Part shown: positions 5,040 through 5,112 of the stretch, in pieces | Layout: every line of letters begins with the position of its first letter | Numbering within the stretch: the stretch's first letter is position 1 | Assembly: GCA_019236485.1 (NCBI GenBank) | Contig: JAFAIY010000339.1 | Span: forward strand, 1 to 5,112 | Direction of reading: 5' to 3' | DNA: 5,112 nucleotides | Source: Comamonas sp. | GTDB lineage: Bacteria > Pseudomonadota > Gammaproteobacteria > Burkholderiales > Burkholderiaceae_C | Program-made: the position numbers and the translations under genes | Notes under the pieces: generated by a model | Databases searched by the model: none | What the model was told of the DNA's origin: nothing | The model's input: only the letters and a program-made list of their open reading frames with translations

Positions 5040-5067
5040 GCCGGAGCCAGGGTTCAGGGCTTCCGGC
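5040..5067. repeat. Inverted repeat GCCGGA / TCCGGC
   Basis: GCCGGA (5040-5045) pairs with TCCGGC (5062-5067). On the minus strand the stem extends to 9 bp with one bulged A (GCCGG-a-AGCC with GGCT-CCGGC). It shares the CCGG core with the inverted repeat just to its left. Confidence 0.45.
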
Positions 5068-5081
5068 TGTGAGGCAAGCGC

Positions 5082-5111
5082 TTAGTGACGGCGCTGCTGA
5101 GGAGGCTGGCC
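5082..5111 (-). CDS. Possible 3' end of a minus-strand gene running off the window
   Basis: One minus-strand frame reads G-Q-P-P-Q-Q-R-R-H then TAA at 5084-5082, a plausible basic C-terminal tail. A second minus frame (5054 to the edge) ends K-R-L-P-H-S-R-K-P with TGA and has strongly G/C third positions, so the true frame, if any, is undecided. The same bases also carry AGGAGG on the plus strand. The hairpins at 4957-5067 would suit the end of a minus-strand transcript. No product can be named. Confidence 0.22.
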   Translation of the reverse strand, partial: GQPPQQRRH

Positions 5112-5112
5112 G

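Larger units (their letters stand above)
4678..5081. other. Intergenic region without a recognisable gene
   Basis: About 400 nt lie between the start of the His-rich gene and the uncertain feature at the right edge. Open frames here are short, start poorly and show no family features. The region holds an ATGAGC/GCTCAT inverted repeat (4773-4778 and 4791-4796), a terminator-like repeat at 4897-4924, and three GC-rich inverted repeats between 4957 and 5067. I see no convincing promoter in it, although the minus-strand gene must have one near 4690-4800. Confidence 0.6.

Noticed and set aside
1..5112. CRISPR array, insertion sequence, tRNA or rRNA
   Set aside because: No regularly spaced repeats, transposase-like protein, terminal repeats or cloverleaf features were seen on either strand.

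Overview
The window looks like chromosomal DNA from a high-GC betaproteobacterium, most likely Comamonas or a close relative in the Comamonadaceae. The evidence is strong G/C preference at third codon positions, the style of the LapG/LapD pair, and an intergenic hairpin (positions 4897-4924) that resembles a repeat I remember from Comamonas, Delftia and Acidovorax genomes. The assignment rests on pattern recognition, not a database search.

Layout. Positions 2-190 (+) hold the last 62 codons of a LapG-type periplasmic cysteine protease. After a 121-nt gap comes a complete lapD-like gene at 312-2264 (+). Together they form the output module in which cytoplasmic c-di-GMP is sensed by the inner-membrane protein LapD, which sequesters LapG and so keeps a large surface adhesin from being clipped off. 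A strong bidirectional terminator (2285-2310) separates this module from a complete minus-strand gene (2329-3318) for a YfeH/SLC10A7-type member of the bile acid:sodium symporter superfamily. A 116-bp divergent control region (3319-3434) follows, then a LysR-type regulator (3435-4370, +). The regulator has no Shine-Dalgarno sequence but has a perfect TATAAT so close to its ATG that a leaderless mRNA is plausible. Tail-to-tail with it, only 4 bp away, is a minus-strand gene (4375-4677) for a small secreted His-rich protein with a tyrosine/proline repeat tail.

Positions 4678-5112 hold no gene I can call with confidence. They contain a terminator-like Comamonadaceae-type repeat, then three GC-rich inverted repeats. 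At the very edge there is either the 3' end of a minus-strand gene or a perfect AGGAGG that could serve a plus-strand gene starting just outside.

How the genes work together. lapG-lapD is one functional unit (biofilm adhesin retention). The symporter and LysR regulator form a typical divergent regulator/target pair of unknown substrate. The small His-rich protein appears independent. I found no CRISPR array, insertion sequence, tRNA, rRNA or clearly new multi-gene system. The most interesting points are the extreme erosion of the LapD EAL domain, the probable leaderless lysR start covered by an inverted repeat, the uncharacterised His-rich/APQP protein, and the hairpin cluster near the right end.
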